Shown here: piece by piece, positions 28,647-37,437 of the stretch
Numbering within the stretch: the first letter of the stretch is position 1
Layout of the letters: each line of letters begins with the position of its first letter
Assembly: GCA_016192705.1 (NCBI GenBank)
Contig: JACPTQ010000028.1
Location: 33,300-97,299 of the forward strand
Reading direction: 5' to 3'
Source: Deltaproteobacteria bacterium
GTDB taxonomy: Bacteria; Myxococcota; JACPTQ01
Length of the DNA stretch: 64,000 nucleotides
Position numbers and translations under genes: made by a program
Notes under the pieces: model-generated
Seen by the model: only the letters and a program-made list of their open reading frames with translations
Databases searched by the model: none
Told to the model about the DNA's origin: nothing

Positions 28647-29657
28647 ATGAATCGAATTAACTACCCCGATCGGGTAAAACTCGCATCAATGCCGACTCCG
28701 ATTGTGCGGCTTAACCATTGGTCACGTGAGCTCGGCGTCGACCTCTACGTAAAACACGACGACCGAACGGGCAGCGACCTTTCAGGCAACAAAGTTCGCA
28801 AACTTGAGTTCCACTTTGCCGAGGCGCAGGCGCGTGGGTGCGACGTCGTCGTCACGTGTGGCGGTGTTCAGTCGAACCACGCCCGAGCGACGGCGATTGC
28901 GGCACGCCAACTTGGGCTCGACGCTGTGCTCATTCTGCGGAGCCGAACGACACCGCCCGGCGGCGAACCGGTGGACGGCAACCTATTTCTTGACCGGCTC
29001 GTCGGTGCGCGCGTCGTCTGGGTGACGCCCGACGAATACCGATCGCGCGAAGCCGTTTATGAGCGGCTGGACGCCGAGCTTCGTCTTGCTGGGCGGACGC
29101 CTTACCTCATGCCGGAAGGCGGCTCGGACGAAGTCGGAGCGTGGGGGTACATCGCGGCGGTTGAGGAGATCGCCGCGCAGGAAAGCGAGATGGGCGTTCG
29201 GTTTGACGCGATCGTGCACGCGGTGGGCTCTGGCGGGACGACGGCCGGGCTTGTGCTTGGGACGAAACTCGCCGGGGTCGGGGCCGAGGTGCGTGGGTTC
29301 GCGGTTTGCGACGATACGGCGTACTTCGTTTCGCGCGTCATGTCGATCGTTGAGCGCACCGTCGATCGATACCAGCTTCGAATCCCGTTTTCGTCGAATG
29401 AGCTGCGCATCGACGACCGATACAAGGGCGTTGGGTACGCGTTGTCGCGCCCGGAGGAGATTTCGCTCATCAAGAGCGCCGCGCGGACCGACGGAATCAT
29501 TCTCGACCCTGTTTATACGGGCAAGGCTTTTTTCGGGATGGTTGACCTGATTCGTGCGGATCGGCTCTCATTTGGGCGTCGCGTGTTGTTTGTTCACACC
29601 GGGGGAATTTTTGGCCTGCTCGCGGCCACGTCAGATGTTGTTCCGTCGTTGGCATAG
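28647..29657 (+). CDS. D-cysteine desulfhydrase / ACC deaminase-family PLP enzyme
   Basis: ATG 28647 follows GGGAGG (28634-28639). The 336-aa product belongs to fold-type II PLP enzymes. SGNKVRKLEF holds the Schiff-base Lys, TCGGVQSNHARA is the next conserved segment, and VHAVGSGGTTAGLVLG binds the cofactor phosphate. The family includes D-cysteine desulfhydrase and 1-aminocyclopropane-1-carboxylate deaminase; sequence reading does not separate them, though D-cysteine desulfhydrase is the commoner bacterial activity. It is 22 nt downstream of the M18 gene, probably in the same transcript. Confidence 0.88.
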   Translation: MNRINYPDRVKLASMPTPIVRLNHWSRELGVDLYVKHDDRTGSDLSGNKVRKLEFHFAEAQARGCDVVVTCGGVQSNHARATAIAARQLGLDAVLILRSRTTPPGGEPVDGNLFLDRLVGARVVWVTPDEYRSREAVYERLDAELRLAGRTPYLMPEGGSDEVGAWGYIAAVEEIAAQESEMGVRFDAIVHAVGSGGTTAGLVLGTKLAGVGAEVRGFAVCDDTAYFVSRVMSIVERTVDRYQLRIPFSSNELRIDDRYKGVGYALSRPEEISLIKSAARTDGIILDPVYTGKAFFGMVDLIRADRLSFGRRVLFVHTGGIFGLLAATSDVVPSLA

Positions 29658-29845
29658 TGCGTCATTTCTTGTCAGCAGTGGGGTCTTAAGAACTGGAGTC
29701 TATTGTCCCCAATACGTCGCCAAAAGTGAAACCTGCTAGAAAAAACACCAGTTTCTGACGCGCCCAAGTTGGCTTAGCGCTTGCTGAAGGACTGGGGGAA
29801 CTGGTAGAAGACCGGCTTTGTCCTTTGGTGGTTGGAGGAAGCGCA

Positions 29846-31594
29846 ATGAAGTCATTCTGGGCCGTTAACAAGGGAGCCGTCGTCGGGTTGGCGATGCTCA
29901 TGGGTTTTGGTGTCGTCGGTTGCGGGGATGACCCGGGTACTGGGTTGCCAGGCGAAGGGCCCGCGACGAATGGTGGTGGTGGCGGCGGCGGCGGAAACCC
30001 ACCGGTGACGCCAGCGCCGGGCTCGCGGATTTTGGCGCTCGAGGGGCCGAACCAAGTCGAGCTTCGGCCGAGCGCGGGAACGGACATCGCGTTCGTTTTG
30101 AAAACGAGCACAAACGACGTGCTGATCGGTGAAACCATCGACTTCGCGACGATTGGTGATGTCGCCGGGTCGTCGATCGCGGCGCAGCAGGTGCTTACGG
30201 GCGCGGGCGGGCGCGCGGTTCTTCATCTCCAGGCGGGCGCGAGCGCGGCGCAGTTCCAGCTCAAGGCGAGCGCGGCGGGCGCGAACGACGTTTTTGTGAA
30301 CATCAAGGTCGCGAGCGATCCGTTCGGGACGCTCGACGTGACGGTTTCGTACGTTCAGGAGTATGGAGTCCTGTTGGCGACCGGCAAGGTGTCGCTGCTT
30401 CCACCACAGAAGACGTGCGCGATGATCCAGTCGACGCCGACCGATCTCGGGACGCCGATTCGTACGGCCGACCTCACGAGCTTCCCGTCGACGGCGCAGT
30501 TCAATTCGCTTGGCGCGGGTTCAACGTTTACGGTTGTTGCGCAGGGGTTCCGGCAGGCGAGCGGCCTCACGGCGCATGGCTGCGTGGACAACGTTTCGGT
30601 GCCGTCGGGGCAGACGACGACGCTTGCGATTCAGCTTCATGTCATCGCGCTGAACCCGCTCGGGACGTACACGGTCGACACCGACTACAACTTCACGGGG
30701 ATTTTCCAGTCGATGGGGACTTTTGGGACCGTGTTTACGGAGATTACGAACGCGTTTGACGACCCCGATGATCCCTACCTCTATGTCGCCCAGAAGGTTG
30801 CGAATGCGATCGGCCTCGGGAGCGGGACGGCGACTGTGCTTGCGCCGATCATTCGGCAGGCGCTTGAGCCGATCCTTCCTTCGTGGTTCCAGAAGTTCGT
30901 GACGGTCGCGCGGGATATCACGAGCTACCTGACGAAGTTTCACGTTATCAGCAAGCTTGAGTTGTCGAAGTTGGCGAGCCAGCTGACGCTTTCTGGGAAG
31001 AACAGCTGGGAGAAGATCGTTGTGTACTGGCGCTTCAACTGCGCTCAGGGCGCGCCGCCGGATTGCGGGCGTCGTGAAATCGGGATTCTGTCGAGCGGCA
31101 TTTCGCCGGTCGAGGGGTCGTTCACGGCGGCGGTCGAGAACTACAACCAGCTCAAGATCAACCAGCACACGGTGCCGATTGCGTACGGTCAGATTGTGAT
31201 GGCGCTTTTGAACGACTTGCTCTGGCCGGCGCTTACGAATGGCGTGGCGCACAACTTGGGCGAGGCGCTTCAGGCGCTCGTCAATTGCTCGAGTATTTCG
31301 ACGCGGATCGCGGCGAGTTCGCTCGGGCAAAGCCTCGGTCTTACGGCGCAGTCGTTTACGCAGGTTTGCACGTCGGCGCTCCAGGCGGTTGCGGTCATGA
31401 TCGAGTCGCGTATCAACGCGCTCAGTTTGGACGGTGTCCTTGGTTTCAGCGGGACGGCGACGATGCTCGAGACGACGGGCGATCTTTTGGTCGACAAGTT
31501 TGATCCGGGTCAGTTCAACGGGTCGCTCACGTTCGGAAGTTCGCAGCCACGCAACTTCACAGGAACGTGGACGGCGACGCGTCGGAATCCGTAA
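29846..31594 (+). CDS. Lipoprotein of unknown function
   Basis: ATG 29846 follows GGAGG (29833-29837). The signal VGLAMLMGFGVVGC ends in a good lipobox. A Gly-rich linker (about 40-55) precedes two beta-rich segments: EGPNQVELRPSAG, which is invasin/Ig-like, and GTLDVTVSYVQEYG. A largely helical half from about residue 230 contains long amphipathic helices (LAPIIRQALEPILPSWFQKFV). The 582-aa protein matches no domain I recognise. The 188-nt gap before it contains no recognisable feature. A strong terminator follows. Confidence 0.75.
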   Translation: MKSFWAVNKGAVVGLAMLMGFGVVGCGDDPGTGLPGEGPATNGGGGGGGGNPPVTPAPGSRILALEGPNQVELRPSAGTDIAFVLKTSTNDVLIGETIDFATIGDVAGSSIAAQQVLTGAGGRAVLHLQAGASAAQFQLKASAAGANDVFVNIKVASDPFGTLDVTVSYVQEYGVLLATGKVSLLPPQKTCAMIQSTPTDLGTPIRTADLTSFPSTAQFNSLGAGSTFTVVAQGFRQASGLTAHGCVDNVSVPSGQTTTLAIQLHVIALNPLGTYTVDTDYNFTGIFQSMGTFGTVFTEITNAFDDPDDPYLYVAQKVANAIGLGSGTATVLAPIIRQALEPILPSWFQKFVTVARDITSYLTKFHVISKLELSKLASQLTLSGKNSWEKIVVYWRFNCAQGAPPDCGRREIGILSSGISPVEGSFTAAVENYNQLKINQHTVPIAYGQIVMALLNDLLWPALTNGVAHNLGEALQALVNCSSISTRIAASSLGQSLGLTAQSFTQVCTSALQAVAVMIESRINALSLDGVLGFSGTATMLETTGDLLVDKFDPGQFNGSLTFGSSQPRNFTGTWTATRRNP

Positions 31595-31723
31595 TTCGGG
31601 AAGCGACGAGAGAGAATAGAGTAGCGAAAAGAATAAACTAGGAAAGGTAAAAGCGAGTTTCGTAAGAGAGAGTCGGTAGATTCTCGAAGGGTTTCAAAAG
31701 ACCCCCAGAGTAAAGCCCAGCCG

Positions 31724-31758
31724 AAGGCCCAGGTCATCCCCCTGGGCCTTTTGCTTTT
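31724..31758 (+). terminator. Rho-independent terminator
   Basis: A perfect 10-bp stem AAGGCCCAGG / CCTGGGCCTT with a 7-nt loop is followed by TTGCTTTT. It lies 130 nt after the lipoprotein stop and would end the plus-strand transcript. Facing the UbiB gene, it may also work in the other direction because the stem begins AAGG. Confidence 0.85.
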
Positions 31759-31795
31759 CCCTCATTCACGAGAACGCTGGCTACTCTTACGTCGT

Positions 31796-31955
31796 CGGGG
31801 CTCGCGGGAGTCCGCGTCGGCGCGCGAACGTCCTCAGGTCTGTCTTTAATCGAGCGGCGCTTAGTCAAACCAGCCAAGTTCATAGGCTCAATTCCTCGCC
31901 TCATCGGCACCTCAGACCTTGCGGACGCGCGCCTTCGCTTGTCTCCCGCGGCCCC
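31796..31955. repeat. Interspersed repeat, degenerate copy C
   Basis: Located in the 479-nt convergent gap 31595-32073. It shares GTCCTCAGGTCTG (31830-31842), CATCGGCACCTCA, CTTGCGGACGCG and GCCTTCGCTTG with copy A in the same order, but with indels. No other feature besides the terminator was seen in this gap. Confidence 0.6.
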
Positions 31956-32073
31956 TTACGCGCAATACGCCGAGCGCGTTCTCGTGAAAACTTTTTCCAG
32001 ATTTGGTGGTATCCGAACGTTATCCAGCCAGATTCGGGTCATATCGTCGGCCAATGCGGGCCGACTCAGGAAT

Positions 32074-33462
32074 TCACGCCTCAGCGGTCGAGGAGGATTC
32101 GCTGTTGCGGGCGGCGGTTTGGGCTTGAAGTTTGACGAGCGACTCCATGATCTTCGGAACGTCGAGACCGCACTCAGTTGCGATCGGCAGGAACAAGAAA
32201 TCGACGAGTGAAAAGTCCTGCCATACGTTGAGGTTGGGCGCGGTGAGTTTTGCGTAGCGATCGAAGTAGAGGAGCTGCTTGAGCACGAGAATAAACTCGC
32301 GCGGCAGCCGAACGCCAAACTTGATGGCGCCGCGAACGATGGTCGGAAGGATTTCTTCGTATTTAATGCTCGCGAGAGACTTCCCAAGAATCGGACTGTA
32401 GGTTTCTTTGAGGTGAACCGCAAACTCCTCGAGGTCGATGTCCTTGGGGGCCGCTCCAATTTCAACGAGAAGTTCGGCGTTCTTTCGGAAATCGGCGCCG
32501 GCAAAAGTGATGATGTAGCGCATCACTTGGTCGCGTTGCTCGGGCGTGAACTTTCCGATGATGCCAAAATCAAGAAACCCGATTTTCCGCCGATCGGCGA
32601 GGAACATGAGATTCCCGGCGTGAACGTCACCGTGAAAAAAACCGGTACAAAGCATGATCATGAGCCACCCGCGAAGCCCACGGCGCAAGTAGTGCTCGCT
32701 GTCGATTCCGAGCCGCGTGATCGCTTCGACGTCGTCCGCCTTTAGACCGTGAAACCGTTCCATCGTGAGGATTCGTTCGGTCGTGTAATCCCAATAAACT
32801 TTTGGCGCGACGAGTTCGTCTTCGCCGACGCGCGCGAAAAACGCGTTGAATTGGTCGAGGTTTTTCGCCTCAAGCCGAAAGTCGAGCTCTTCGCGAATCG
32901 TGCGGTCGAAGTCTTCGATAATCGCGACGGGGTTCGCAAGCTCGGCGGTCTTGACGAGCCGCTGCACGACCCTCGCAAAAAAACCCATCACTTTCATGTC
33001 GGCGATAACGCGGTTTCGAATCCGCGGGCGCTGAATTTTCACGACGACTTCGGTTCCGTCCTGAAGCGTCGCGGCGTGAACTTGCGCAATCGACGCGGCC
33101 GCGATCGGTTTTTCGTCGAAGGTCAGGAACACTTGGTTCGCCGGCTTTCCGAGCTCAGCCTGCACGATCTCAAGCGCGGTCTTTGTCGAAAATGGCGGGA
33201 CGCGGTCGAGGCACTTTTGAAACTCGCGGCTGTACCGCGCGGGGAAAAGCCCCGGCGACGAGGCGATAATTTGACCGAGCTTGATGAAGGTTGGGCCGAG
33301 GTCTTCGAAGAATTTTCGGAGCATGGCCGGTGCGTGAAGCCAGGCCACACCGCGGCCGGTTATTCTCGCGACGAGAAAACGCAGCCCCACCAACTGATAC
33401 AGCCACAGAAAGAACATCTTGAAATTAATCGCCGTGAAGGCGAGGAATCGAAGGAATATCAT
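32074..33462 (-). CDS. UbiB/ABC1-family atypical kinase (paralogue 1)
   Basis: UbiB/COQ8-like proteins are membrane-bound protein-kinase-like ATPases supporting quinone biosynthesis. The 462-aa product has an N-terminal hydrophobic segment and the invariant KxGQ (PTFIKLGQIIASSPGLFP). It also has the Ala-rich loop AAASIAQVHAA, the catalytic HGDVHAGN and metal-binding FLDFG. It starts only 3 nt after the DUF2007 gene. A second, shorter paralogue is at 48609-49955; which one serves quinone synthesis is not evident, and no ubi genes flank either. Confidence 0.9.
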   Translation of the reverse strand: MIFLRFLAFTAINFKMFFLWLYQLVGLRFLVARITGRGVAWLHAPAMLRKFFEDLGPTFIKLGQIIASSPGLFPARYSREFQKCLDRVPPFSTKTALEIVQAELGKPANQVFLTFDEKPIAAASIAQVHAATLQDGTEVVVKIQRPRIRNRVIADMKVMGFFARVVQRLVKTAELANPVAIIEDFDRTIREELDFRLEAKNLDQFNAFFARVGEDELVAPKVYWDYTTERILTMERFHGLKADDVEAITRLGIDSEHYLRRGLRGWLMIMLCTGFFHGDVHAGNLMFLADRRKIGFLDFGIIGKFTPEQRDQVMRYIITFAGADFRKNAELLVEIGAAPKDIDLEEFAVHLKETYSPILGKSLASIKYEEILPTIVRGAIKFGVRLPREFILVLKQLLYFDRYAKLTAPNLNVWQDFSLVDFLFLPIATECGLDVPKIMESLVKLQAQTAARNSESSSTAEA

Positions 33463-33465
33463 CGG

Positions 33466-33822
33466 TTACGACGGCTCAACCACAAAGTGGCCGGCTTTCG
33501 ACAACATTCCCGCCTCGAGCGCTTCGTCGAGCGCCTCGCGAGCTTTGGCCTTCGTCGCCGCCGTGACAAACACCCGGCGCTCGTACTTATCCGAAACGTT
33601 GAATGGGTATGGCGCCGTGTCGAAAACCACGCAATCGACCCCACGATCGGTCAAGTAATCGCGAATCAGATTCGACTCCAGCCGGTCGGTTGTCCGATAG
33701 AATTCGACCAGATCGGCGCGGTCGCCCGCTGGCGGCGCTTCCGTCACCAGCGTTACGCCGCAGTCGTTGCAGGTCGTGACCCCATCCAAAAACTCGAGCT
33801 CACACTTTGGACAATACGGCAT
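33466..33822 (-). CDS. DUF2007 protein with zinc ribbon
   Basis: This 118-aa protein begins MPYCPKCELEFLDGVTTCNDCG, a four-Cys zinc ribbon. A ferredoxin-like DUF2007 domain (about 38-105: YRTTDRLESNLIRDYLTDRG, then RVFVTAATKAKAREALDEAL) follows. DUF2007 proteins have been labelled putative signal transducers, without proven function. It is directly followed by the UbiB-like gene, which suggests joint expression. Confidence 0.8.
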   Translation of the reverse strand: MPYCPKCELEFLDGVTTCNDCGVTLVTEAPPAGDRADLVEFYRTTDRLESNLIRDYLTDRGVDCVVFDTAPYPFNVSDKYERRVFVTAATKAKAREALDEALEAGMLSKAGHFVVEPS

Positions 33823-33891
33823 AAACGGAGAATAGCACGCTGCCGCGCCGAAATCTTGTGCCCTGATTCCCGGATATCGGAGAGGACTTCA

Positions 33892-34530
33892 GTGGGGCGG
33901 TCGGGGTTGGGCTCGCTCCGGCTCGCGGAAGTCCTCGCGTCTGACATGAAATGTGAGGTGGCACGAAATGAACCAAACATTATGAGAACGGCAAATCCAC
34001 GCCCCATCGGCACCTCATCCCCTGCACAAAGGTGCGCTGCGGGCTCCGTTCCGTCGCCCTCGCGATTCTGTTCGCGTCGGCCCGGTGTAGACTGCGGGCT
34101 CCCATTCGGTCGCCCTTGCCATTTCCGCTGCGCGGACGCTCCACTGGAGCATCCGCAGAAGGCAGCGGAAATAGCCACCCCAAGGAGAAACCAGCCGTTT
34201 CCCTGGAACGGCGGTTGAGAGACGCGGGGGTCGATCGAACGGTGGCCGACACCCAACGGGTGAACTTTTCGTACCACCCTCAAGCCCAGAAAACACGTCC
34301 CCGGAAAGCGGTCCGCCCGGATTTGCGTAGGGTCGGCATGGGCGCCGCAAAGGTGCGTCTCCGCAGGGTCTGCAGCGCGATATCGGCTGGGACCACCGAG
34401 CTTTCGCGTGCCGCTAAACTGCGAATCAAACGCACGCCTCAAATCAGACCCGAGGACGTCGGCGCACCGAAGCGGGCTCCTGTCGACCCTCACGCTCACG
34501 AGCGAACGAACCGCTTAACCGGGGATGAGG
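33892..34530. repeat. Interspersed repeat, long copy B with inverted cores
   Basis: This fills most of the 712-nt gap between the DUF2007 gene and atpE. Block 33892-34025 matches copy A; the middle and end also match A, but 160-260 extra bases are inserted in two places. GTCCTCGCGTCTGA (33931-33944) is mirrored by TCAGACCCGAGGAC (34444-34457), so the ends form an imperfect inverted pair about 500 nt apart. Open frames across it are not convincing genes. Confidence 0.8.
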
Positions 34531-34534
34531 GAAA

Positions 34535-34864
34535 CTACATCTTGCCGATGAGACTAAACGAAATAATGAGCGAGTAAATAACGAGCGACTCGATGAGCGC
34601 GAGACCGAGAATCATCGGCACAAAGAGTTTCCCAGCCGCGCCTGGGTTCCGCGCAATCCCGTCGAGAGCGGCAGCCGCCGCACGGCCTTGGCCGAGCGCG
34701 CCACCGAACGAGGCAATCGCGATTCCGAGGCCCGCCGCGAGCGCGATCCACTTCTTCGCTTCGTCACCCGCGCCACCGCCTTCAGCCGCAGACGCGAGCG
34801 CCGGGAGACACACGATCATCATCACCACCACGAGCCCAAACCACTTCCGCATGGATGTCATCAA
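34535..34864 (-). CDS. atpE: F0F1 ATP synthase subunit c with N-terminal leader
   Basis: This forms the membrane rotor ring that carries ions. The hairpin has helix 1 (IALAAGLGIAIASFGGALGQ), the polar loop RNPGAAGKLF and helix 2 with the ion-binding Glu in LALIESLVIYSL. The Gln of GQG and the Ser and Tyr after the Glu resemble sodium-type rings, but the Thr expected next is Leu, so proton use is more likely. Unusually, about 27 residues (RKWFGLVVVMMIVCLPALASAAEG) precede the normal start and look like a cleavable signal peptide; the total is 109 aa against the usual 75-90. It follows atpB by 39 nt. Confidence 0.93.
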   Translation of the reverse strand: MMTSMRKWFGLVVVMMIVCLPALASAAEGGGAGDEAKKWIALAAGLGIAIASFGGALGQGRAAAAALDGIARNPGAAGKLFVPMILGLALIESLVIYSLIISFSLIGKM

Positions 34865-34903
34865 AGCACTCCTTCAGGTTGGAAAAAGTTCAAACGACAA
34901 ACT

Positions 34904-35755
34904 TTATTCATGCGCGACCGCCATCGACACGTAAACCGTCGAGAGCAAACAAAAAACAAAGGTCTGGATCACGGCGACCAACGAGCCAAGCACCAAGAAC
35001 GGCATCGGGACAACGAGCGGTACGATGCCGAGGAAGATGCCGAAGACTTTGTGATCGCCCATGATATTGCCCATGAGACGCAAAGCGAGCGACATCGGCC
35101 GCGCGAAATGGCTGATAATCTCGATGGGAAACATGAGCGGCGCGAGGAAGTACCCCCACCACGCACCGACGGGATTTGCAAAGTGACTCAAGTACTTCAA
35201 GAACGCGAGAGGCCAAAGCGCAACCTTCGCACCGGCCGAAAGTTTTGTGTGGCCGTGGTGTTCGCGCTCATGGACAAGGTGTTCCCACGTCGCCCGAACG
35301 CCATACGCTTGATAAAAAAGAAAGACGATGAGCCCGCAGGCCGCGGTCGTGTTGAGGTTGTCCGTTGGTGGAACAAAACCAGGAATGAGCCCGAGCACGT
35401 TCGACATAAAGATGAAGATGGCGAGCGTCGCGATGAGCGGGAAAAACCGTTTGGCTTCCGGGCCGATGATGTCTTTCATCAAGTTGAGCACGGCGCTCGA
35501 AAGCACCTCGAAGAAATTACGGGCGGTGAATCGCGCGTCCGGGACGAGAGCATCACCGGTTGCGGCGGCTCGCGCGATTTGGCGGCGCGCCGAAAAAACC
35601 AGATACGAAACAACGAAGAGCAAGAAAATGGCGCCCGTGACGTGTTCGATGTAATGGACGTGCGACTTCTCAATGAAGCTCAGCCCGAGTGCGTGCTGGA
35701 TCGACCGGGCGAGGTCGCCGTACACGGGAATCTGATTGAACCAACTTTCGTGCAT
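34904..35755 (-). CDS. atpB: F0F1 ATP synthase subunit a
   Basis: This is the stator channel subunit, with ion half-channels against the c-ring. The 283-aa polytopic protein carries the essential Arg in SLALRLMGNIMGDH. It also has SNVLGLIPGFVPPTDNLN and a terminal hydrophobic helix pair (VPMPFLVLGSLVAVIQTFVF). A cytosolic or periplasmic His-rich loop (EREHHGHTK) is present. It lies between atpI and atpE. Genes for b, delta, alpha, gamma, beta and epsilon are not adjacent, so the atp genes are split. Confidence 0.96.
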   Translation of the reverse strand: MHESWFNQIPVYGDLARSIQHALGLSFIEKSHVHYIEHVTGAIFLLFVVSYLVFSARRQIARAAATGDALVPDARFTARNFFEVLSSAVLNLMKDIIGPEAKRFFPLIATLAIFIFMSNVLGLIPGFVPPTDNLNTTAACGLIVFLFYQAYGVRATWEHLVHEREHHGHTKLSAGAKVALWPLAFLKYLSHFANPVGAWWGYFLAPLMFPIEIISHFARPMSLALRLMGNIMGDHKVFGIFLGIVPLVVPMPFLVLGSLVAVIQTFVFCLLSTVYVSMAVAHE

Positions 35756-35758
35756 CGC

Positions 35759-36220
35759 TTAGCCGTCTTTGTTCACGCGGAGCGCCGATCGAAACGAGAC
35801 CGCGACCGTGGCAAGTAAGACCGTTGACAACCCGATGGCAAGGCCGATGGTGTCGACCTCGGTTTGTGTAATGAGTAAGTAAACCGCGGCGATGAGAACC
35901 GCGAACTTGACGAAAAAGAGCGCGAGGAACGCCCAACGGGGAGCCGACTCGCCTTCCGCGCCGGCGCGGGAACTGCTTTGGAGACCGCGGGCGACGATGA
36001 AGCGAATCGCGCGAAAGTTGGCGAGCCCAATGACCGCTCCGACCACCACGCCAAGCGAAAAAGGAATCGATTGCGCGATGAGGGAGCCGAGCGTCGCGAT
36101 CCCCGCAAGCGCATACGCGGTGCGCTCAACGCGAAGCAGAACGGCGCCGGGATCGTCGCGTCGCTCGACCTCGCGTTCGGCGCTATTTCTGTTGTCCGGC
36201 GCCTGGTCCATCGTCGTCAT
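35759..36220 (-). CDS. atpI: ATP synthase I (AtpI-like) membrane protein
   Basis: This is an assembly-associated small membrane protein of the F0 operon. Start 36220 (MTTMDQAPDNRN; 36211 is the alternative) is chosen because the longer frame overlaps most of the upstream gene; even so it overlaps atpZ by about 38 nt. The 153-aa product has four hydrophobic segments: AGIATLGSLIAQSI, FSLGVVVGAVIGLANF, AFLALFFVKFAVLIAAVYLL and GLAIGLSTVLLATVAV. Position and topology rather than strong motifs support the call. Confidence 0.75.
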   Translation of the reverse strand: MTTMDQAPDNRNSAEREVERRDDPGAVLLRVERTAYALAGIATLGSLIAQSIPFSLGVVVGAVIGLANFRAIRFIVARGLQSSSRAGAEGESAPRWAFLALFFVKFAVLIAAVYLLITQTEVDTIGLAIGLSTVLLATVAVSFRSALRVNKDG

Positions 36221-36437
36221 CGCGCGGTCGGGCGGCCCGAGCGGTTCGCCAGAGTCCGTAGAAACCCGCGGCGATTCCCAAGCAGAGACCGATCGTGGTG
36301 AAGGCGCCGCCGGTTCGAAATCGCTCATCCAGCCAGCCTCCGCCCCAGTAGCCGAGCATCGTCGCAAGGGCCATTTCGATCCCGATCGCGCCAACGCGCG
36401 CGGCCGTTTTCCACTGCTCTCTCTGTTCCTTTTCCAC
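36183..36437 (-). CDS. AtpZ/AtpI-family small membrane protein
   Basis: This 84-aa protein has two transmembrane helices: VGAIGIEMALATMLGYWGGG and FTTIGLCLGIAAGFYGLW, with a GWLDERF linker. It fits the AtpZ family at the head of many atp operons, implicated in magnesium uptake or c-ring assembly. The C-terminus is Asp-rich. It follows cdaR by 61 nt, so F0 genes may be read through from the folP-cdaA-cdaR transcript. Confidence 0.82.
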   Translation of the reverse strand: MEKEQREQWKTAARVGAIGIEMALATMLGYWGGGWLDERFRTGGAFTTIGLCLGIAAGFYGLWRTARAARPRDDDDGPGAGQQK

Positions 36438-36498
36438 GCAAGGTCCGAGGGGTTCTACACAGAGTCGCGGTCAATGTCAAAAGGGAAAGCGCGGGCGA

Positions 36499-37437
36499 TC
36501 AGCGCCGACGCGACACGATAACTCTGAATTTCTTAGGGTTGAACCCCACCGGGCGAACGTCGATGGGAAGGTTGTCGATGCGCGCGGCGGACTCGAACGT
36601 GGTCGGCGTCGTAAAGGCGCGGCGGCGCAGGTCGATGACCGCGACGATATCCGTTTCTCGCAGCGCCGTGAGCTGACTGACGGGGCCTTCGACGTCGATG
36701 TCGAGTGTGGTCGGTTCGATCGAAACGAGCAGCTTGCGGTCGACCTCCGTGAGGAGACGCACGGGCAACGCGGACAGCCGGCGTCGCTCAATGATCGGCG
36801 AGACGATCGTCTTTATTTGGACGCGCGTCGGCGCGACTCGGACGCCAAGCCCGTTCACAATGAGGAGTGCGTCGCGGGTGAAGCTCTGAGTGGTCGCGTG
36901 GAGGCTGATTTCTTCGGTCGAAATCGACGAAACACGATCGACGCGCCCGCGCGGGCCGGAGGCGAGCACGTCCGGAGGATTCGCGACAATACTCTCGAGG
37001 CGAAACCCGGGGGGCGGCAGCGCGCGATGGACGACGCGCACGGGAACGCGGCGCTCGAGCCGATCTTCGAATTCAAGCACAATCTCGGGAGGCGCGATGG
37101 AAACGATTTTGGTGCCTTTGGGGATTTCGAACTGATCGGGCGAAAACCGATACGGCCCCGAGCTGAGGCGTGATGCGTCGATGTCGAGCGCAGCGAGACG
37201 TCGTTCGGTCGCATCGCGGACGCGCGATCGCGGTCCAGCGACGACGAGGGTGATCTTGTCCGAAACGGGGGTGACGAGAATTCGGTCGTCTGGGATGTTC
37301 TTGATGCGCACGGACACCTGAAGGTTGACGATCTCTTCGCGCGCGCGCTCACCGCGAACAAAGATGAGGAAGGCGATGGCGAGAACCAGTGAAAGGAGCT
37401 TGAGGCGGCCGTTGGCGAAAACTCTTTCGCGCATCAC
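36499..37437 (-). CDS. cdaR: YbbR-domain regulator of diadenylate cyclase
   Basis: The 312-aa protein has one N-terminal membrane anchor (LKLLSLVLAIAFLIFVRG) and an extracytoplasmic beta-rich region with repeated YbbR domains. Examples are VSDKITLVVAGPRSRV, PPEIVLEFEDRLERRVPV, VNPPDVLASGPRG-type and EPTTLDIDVEGP. CdaR binds and modulates CdaA in other bacteria. Its start overlaps the cdaA stop as ATGA, supporting a stoichiometric complex. The glmM gene that usually follows is absent; atpZ is in its place. Confidence 0.88.
   Translation of the reverse strand: MMRERVFANGRLKLLSLVLAIAFLIFVRGERAREEIVNLQVSVRIKNIPDDRILVTPVSDKITLVVAGPRSRVRDATERRLAALDIDASRLSSGPYRFSPDQFEIPKGTKIVSIAPPEIVLEFEDRLERRVPVRVVHRALPPPGFRLESIVANPPDVLASGPRGRVDRVSSISTEEISLHATTQSFTRDALLIVNGLGVRVAPTRVQIKTIVSPIIERRRLSALPVRLLTEVDRKLLVSIEPTTLDIDVEGPVSQLTALRETDIVAVIDLRRRAFTTPTTFESAARIDNLPIDVRPVGFNPKKFRVIVSRRR

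Noticed and set aside
32749-34218. 489-aa plus-strand frame across UbiB, DUF2007 and repeat B
   Set aside because: It crosses two clear opposite-strand genes and an intergenic repeat, and reads as charged nonsense.
34032-34577. Open frame inside repeat copy B
   Set aside because: It runs into atpE on the opposite strand and is not preserved in copies A or C.
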